Shown here: positions 41,209 through 43,036 of the stretch, one piece after another
Numbering within the stretch: position 1 is the first letter of the stretch
How the letters are laid out: the number at the start of each line of letters is the position of its first letter
From: CAZJLP01 sp964546955
GTDB taxonomy: Bacteria > Verrucomicrobiota > Verrucomicrobiia > Opitutales > Opitutaceae
Assembly (NCBI GenBank): GCA_964546955.1
Contig: CAZJLP010000045.1
Coordinates: forward strand, 1-43,036
Length of the DNA stretch: 43,036 nt
Direction: 5' to 3'
Notes under the pieces: generated by a model
The model's database searches: none
Seen by the model: the letters and a program-made list of their open reading frames with translations, nothing else
Told to the model about the DNA's origin: nothing
Made by a program: the position numbers and the translations under genes

Positions 41209-42282
41209 TCAAAACAGCTGCAGCTGCGTTCCTCCGGGAGGGCGAAAATGCGCGGCGTTCAGTTCCAGCAGCGTCCGGTTAAGGCCGGCGCGTCTTGAGG
41301 CAACGGTGAAAAGATTTTGCATCTGCTCCGCGAAGATGCCCTCACCGCGCATTCGCGCGCCCCAATCCGAATCGTAGAGCTTTCCTCCCCTTAGTTCGCG
41401 TACCCGCGCCAGTACGCGCTCCTTCTTGGTCGGCGCATGAGTGTCCAGCCAATGGATAAACACGTCCTTAACCGCGTGCGGCAGTCGCAGCAGCACATAG
41501 CTGCCGCGGGTCGCACCCGCCTTGGCGGCAGCATCCAGAATCGAGGGCATCTCGTGATCCGTGAGACCGGGGATGACAGGACCGACCATCACTCCGACCG
41601 GTACACCCGCGTCTGCGAGTTGACGAATGGCCCTGAGTCGATGCTCCGGGCGGGCCGCTCGCGGTTCGAGTCTGCCCGCCAGATCCGCGTCGAGCGTGGT
41701 GATGGTGATGTGGACCGCGACCGCCTGATACCGCGCCAATTCTGCCAACAGATCCACGTCCCGGGTAATGAGAAAATTCTTGGTGATGATGCCGATCGGA
41801 TTTCTGAATTCGGCAAACACCTCTAGACACCTGCGCGTCAGGCGGAAATGACGCTCGGCTGGCTGGTAACAATCGGTCGCTCCGCTCATCACGACGACCT
41901 GAGGCTGCCATTTCGACGACGACAATTCCCTCCTCAGCAACTCGGGCGCACGTTTTTTCACCAGGATCTTGGTCTCGAAGTCTAATCCGCTGCTCCAACC
42001 CAGATACTCATGATACGGGCGCGCGAAACAATACGCACAGCCGTGCTCGCACCCTCGATAAACATTCAAGCCGTAACGGAACGGCACGTCCGGACTCTCG
42101 TTCTTCGCGAGGATGCTCTCGGTCGCATCGTCGTAGAAATGCGTCTGGGGATGTGGTTGCTCCTCGATCGGCGCGTCCGGATCGGGTTCGACATGGAGCC
42201 GTTCGAAACGATTCGGCGGATTGATCAGCGGCCCCCTCCCGGAGACGACGCTACCAGGAGCCGAAGGAACGGAAGTGGACAT
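41209..42282 (-). CDS. Radical SAM protein, PA0069 family
   Basis: 357 aa from the ATG at 42282; the longer frame starts at a TTG at 42315. The [4Fe-4S]-binding motif is CEHGCAYC, with Cys78, Cys82 and Cys85, a CxxxCxxC arrangement. Preceded by RYGLNVYRG and followed by FARPYHEYLGWSSGLDFETK, this is the pattern of the PA0069/SplB-related family of spore photoproduct lyase-like radical SAM proteins. Function in this family is not established; DNA repair and RNA modification have been proposed for relatives. The C-terminus ends TQLQLF. No partner gene sits beside it on the same strand. Confidence 0.88.
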   Translation of the reverse strand: MSTSVPSAPGSVVSGRGPLINPPNRFERLHVEPDPDAPIEEQPHPQTHFYDDATESILAKNESPDVPFRYGLNVYRGCEHGCAYCFARPYHEYLGWSSGLDFETKILVKKRAPELLRRELSSSKWQPQVVVMSGATDCYQPAERHFRLTRRCLEVFAEFRNPIGIITKNFLITRDVDLLAELARYQAVAVHITITTLDADLAGRLEPRAARPEHRLRAIRQLADAGVPVGVMVGPVIPGLTDHEMPSILDAAAKAGATRGSYVLLRLPHAVKDVFIHWLDTHAPTKKERVLARVRELRGGKLYDSDWGARMRGEGIFAEQMQNLFTVASRRAGLNRTLLELNAAHFRPPGGTQLQLF

Positions 42283-42413
42283 TCCCCACCGTCGCCGACG
42301 GGGCCCCGGGCGCAAGCGGTCGCCGGATTTTTTCGCGAATTCGCGAAGGGAGTCAGCACAGCGTTGCGGAGGGGCACCTCCCCCTGCCAGACATGTCGCA
42401 CTAGGACGTTTCC

Positions 42414-43036
42414 ATGCGCTTTTTCCGCTATCTCCTTCTTGCCGCCGTCTGCGCGTCGCCTGTTTCCCGGGCCGCCGACGAAAATCAGCCTGCCGCCGAG
42501 GCTCTCAAGCAGCTGGTGTCACGCCAGCAGGTACTTTTCCTGCGCGCCGAACGCGCGGGCGAAAATGCCGATGTGGACGCGCTGCAATCCCAGCTTCAAC
42601 AGCTTTGTCAGGAGTACGACAAGCTGCTGAACCGGCATCCGGACTTTGCTCCCGCCTATGTGGCTTACGCGCTTCTGCTGGGAAAGGTGGATATGCGAAA
42701 ACAATCGGCGGCGCTCCTGTTGAAAGCCAACCAGCTCGACAAGGACATCCCCCTGGTCAAAAACCAACTCGGCAACTACCTCGCGGAAGAAGGAAAACCC
42801 CTGGAAGCGATCAACTATTTCCTGGCCGCGATCGACCTCGCTCCCAAGGAGCCGCTCTATCACTATCAGTTGGGCACTTTGCTTCACGAGGCGCGCGACG
42901 ACTTTCTAAAGAGCGGACATTGGACCCGCCCGGCGTTGGACAAAGCCATGCACAACGCCTTTAGCCGCGCGGCAGAGCTGGCGCCGAACAATGTCGGATA
43001 TGGCTACCGCTTTGGAGAATCATTTTACGACCTCGC
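42414..43036 (+). CDS. Secreted TPR protein, 5' part (cut by window edge)
   Basis: The frame runs from the ATG at 42414 to the window end without a stop: 207 codons. A signal peptide (MRFFRYLLLAAVCASPVSRA) is followed by a helical repeat domain. TPR-like helices include YVAYALLLGKVDMRKQSAAL, LVKNQLGNYLAEEGKPLEAI, NYFLAAIDLAPKEPLYHYQL, and AFSRAAELAPNNVGYGYRFG, with the A/L-x-x-x-G-L/Y periodicity of TPRs. It probably works in the periplasm or cell envelope as a binding scaffold. It starts about 130 bp after the divergent radical SAM gene start. The missing C-terminus prevents further assignment. Confidence 0.75.
   Translation, partial: MRFFRYLLLAAVCASPVSRAADENQPAAEALKQLVSRQQVLFLRAERAGENADVDALQSQLQQLCQEYDKLLNRHPDFAPAYVAYALLLGKVDMRKQSAALLLKANQLDKDIPLVKNQLGNYLAEEGKPLEAINYFLAAIDLAPKEPLYHYQLGTLLHEARDDFLKSGHWTRPALDKAMHNAFSRAAELAPNNVGYGYRFGESFYDL

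Noticed and set aside
42340..42413. GGAGGGGCACCTCC hairpin as a further copy of the hairpin-CCACC repeat
   Set aside because: It lacks the hairpin-then-CCACC order; the CACCTCC is part of the stem itself.

Overview
The window looks like a chromosomal segment of a GC-rich Gram-negative bacterium of the Verrucomicrobiota, most likely an Opitutaceae-type organism. This is inference from gene content: a PPi-type phosphofructokinase, a CstA/GH3/GH27/agarase-like carbohydrate repertoire, fibre-like secreted proteins with GNVGIGT repeats, a Tat-exported IorAB oxidoreductase, and gene spacers filled with short palindromes and 7-bp-period repeats. No rRNA, tRNA, CRISPR array, transposase or phage integrase was recognised.

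Layout. 1-7519 (minus strand): a tightly packed run of five paralogous secreted fibre-like proteins, several overlapping by 4 bp, followed by the start of a sixth secreted protein cut by the window edge. A candidate promoter with a small palindromic operator precedes the run. 7985-14829 (minus strand): housekeeping and sugar genes, namely galactokinase, nucleoside phosphorylase PpnP, PPi-phosphofructokinase, a 56-aa protein, adenylosuccinate lyase and DNA polymerase III delta. 15106-20403 (plus): an outer-membrane-like protein, a YceI protein, a short-chain polyprenyl diphosphate synthase and a GH3 glycosidase. 20543-28722: CstA, a GH50/agarase-like hydrolase, an NHL propeller protein, a MalK-type ATPase without permeases, and a xylose-isomerase-like TIM barrel protein. 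28880-34950 (plus): GH27 alpha-galactosidase with NPCBM module, IorA/IorB, and a MenG/UbiE-like methyltransferase. 35406-40947: a small secreted protein, then on the minus strand a four-gene operon (TonB-dependent receptor, YfiR-family periplasmic protein, CHASE8-like histidine kinase, single-domain response regulator). 41209-43036: a PA0069-type radical SAM protein and the start of a TPR protein.

How the genes fit together. The GH3, GH27 and agarase-like enzymes, galactokinase, MalK-type ATPase and PPi-phosphofructokinase suggest growth on plant or algal (galacto)polysaccharides, although they are not one operon. The most system-like locus is 35994-40947. In Pseudomonas, YfiR restrains the CHASE8 diguanylate cyclase YfiN; here a YfiR-like protein sits between a TonB receptor and a CHASE8-like histidine kinase that ends in a kinase instead of GGDEF, which suggests the same periplasmic switch feeding a phosphorelay.

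The gene spacers are the second notable aspect. About ten copies of a short hairpin followed by a CCACC(TC) tail occur in them. Stem sequences differ but remain paired, one copy is split by a second palindrome, and one forms the C-terminus of a glycosidase. Separately, several spacers carry heptamer-period repeats arranged as inverted pairs. Many gene starts were moved downstream of the longest possible reading frame to the ATG that begins a signal peptide or a conserved domain.
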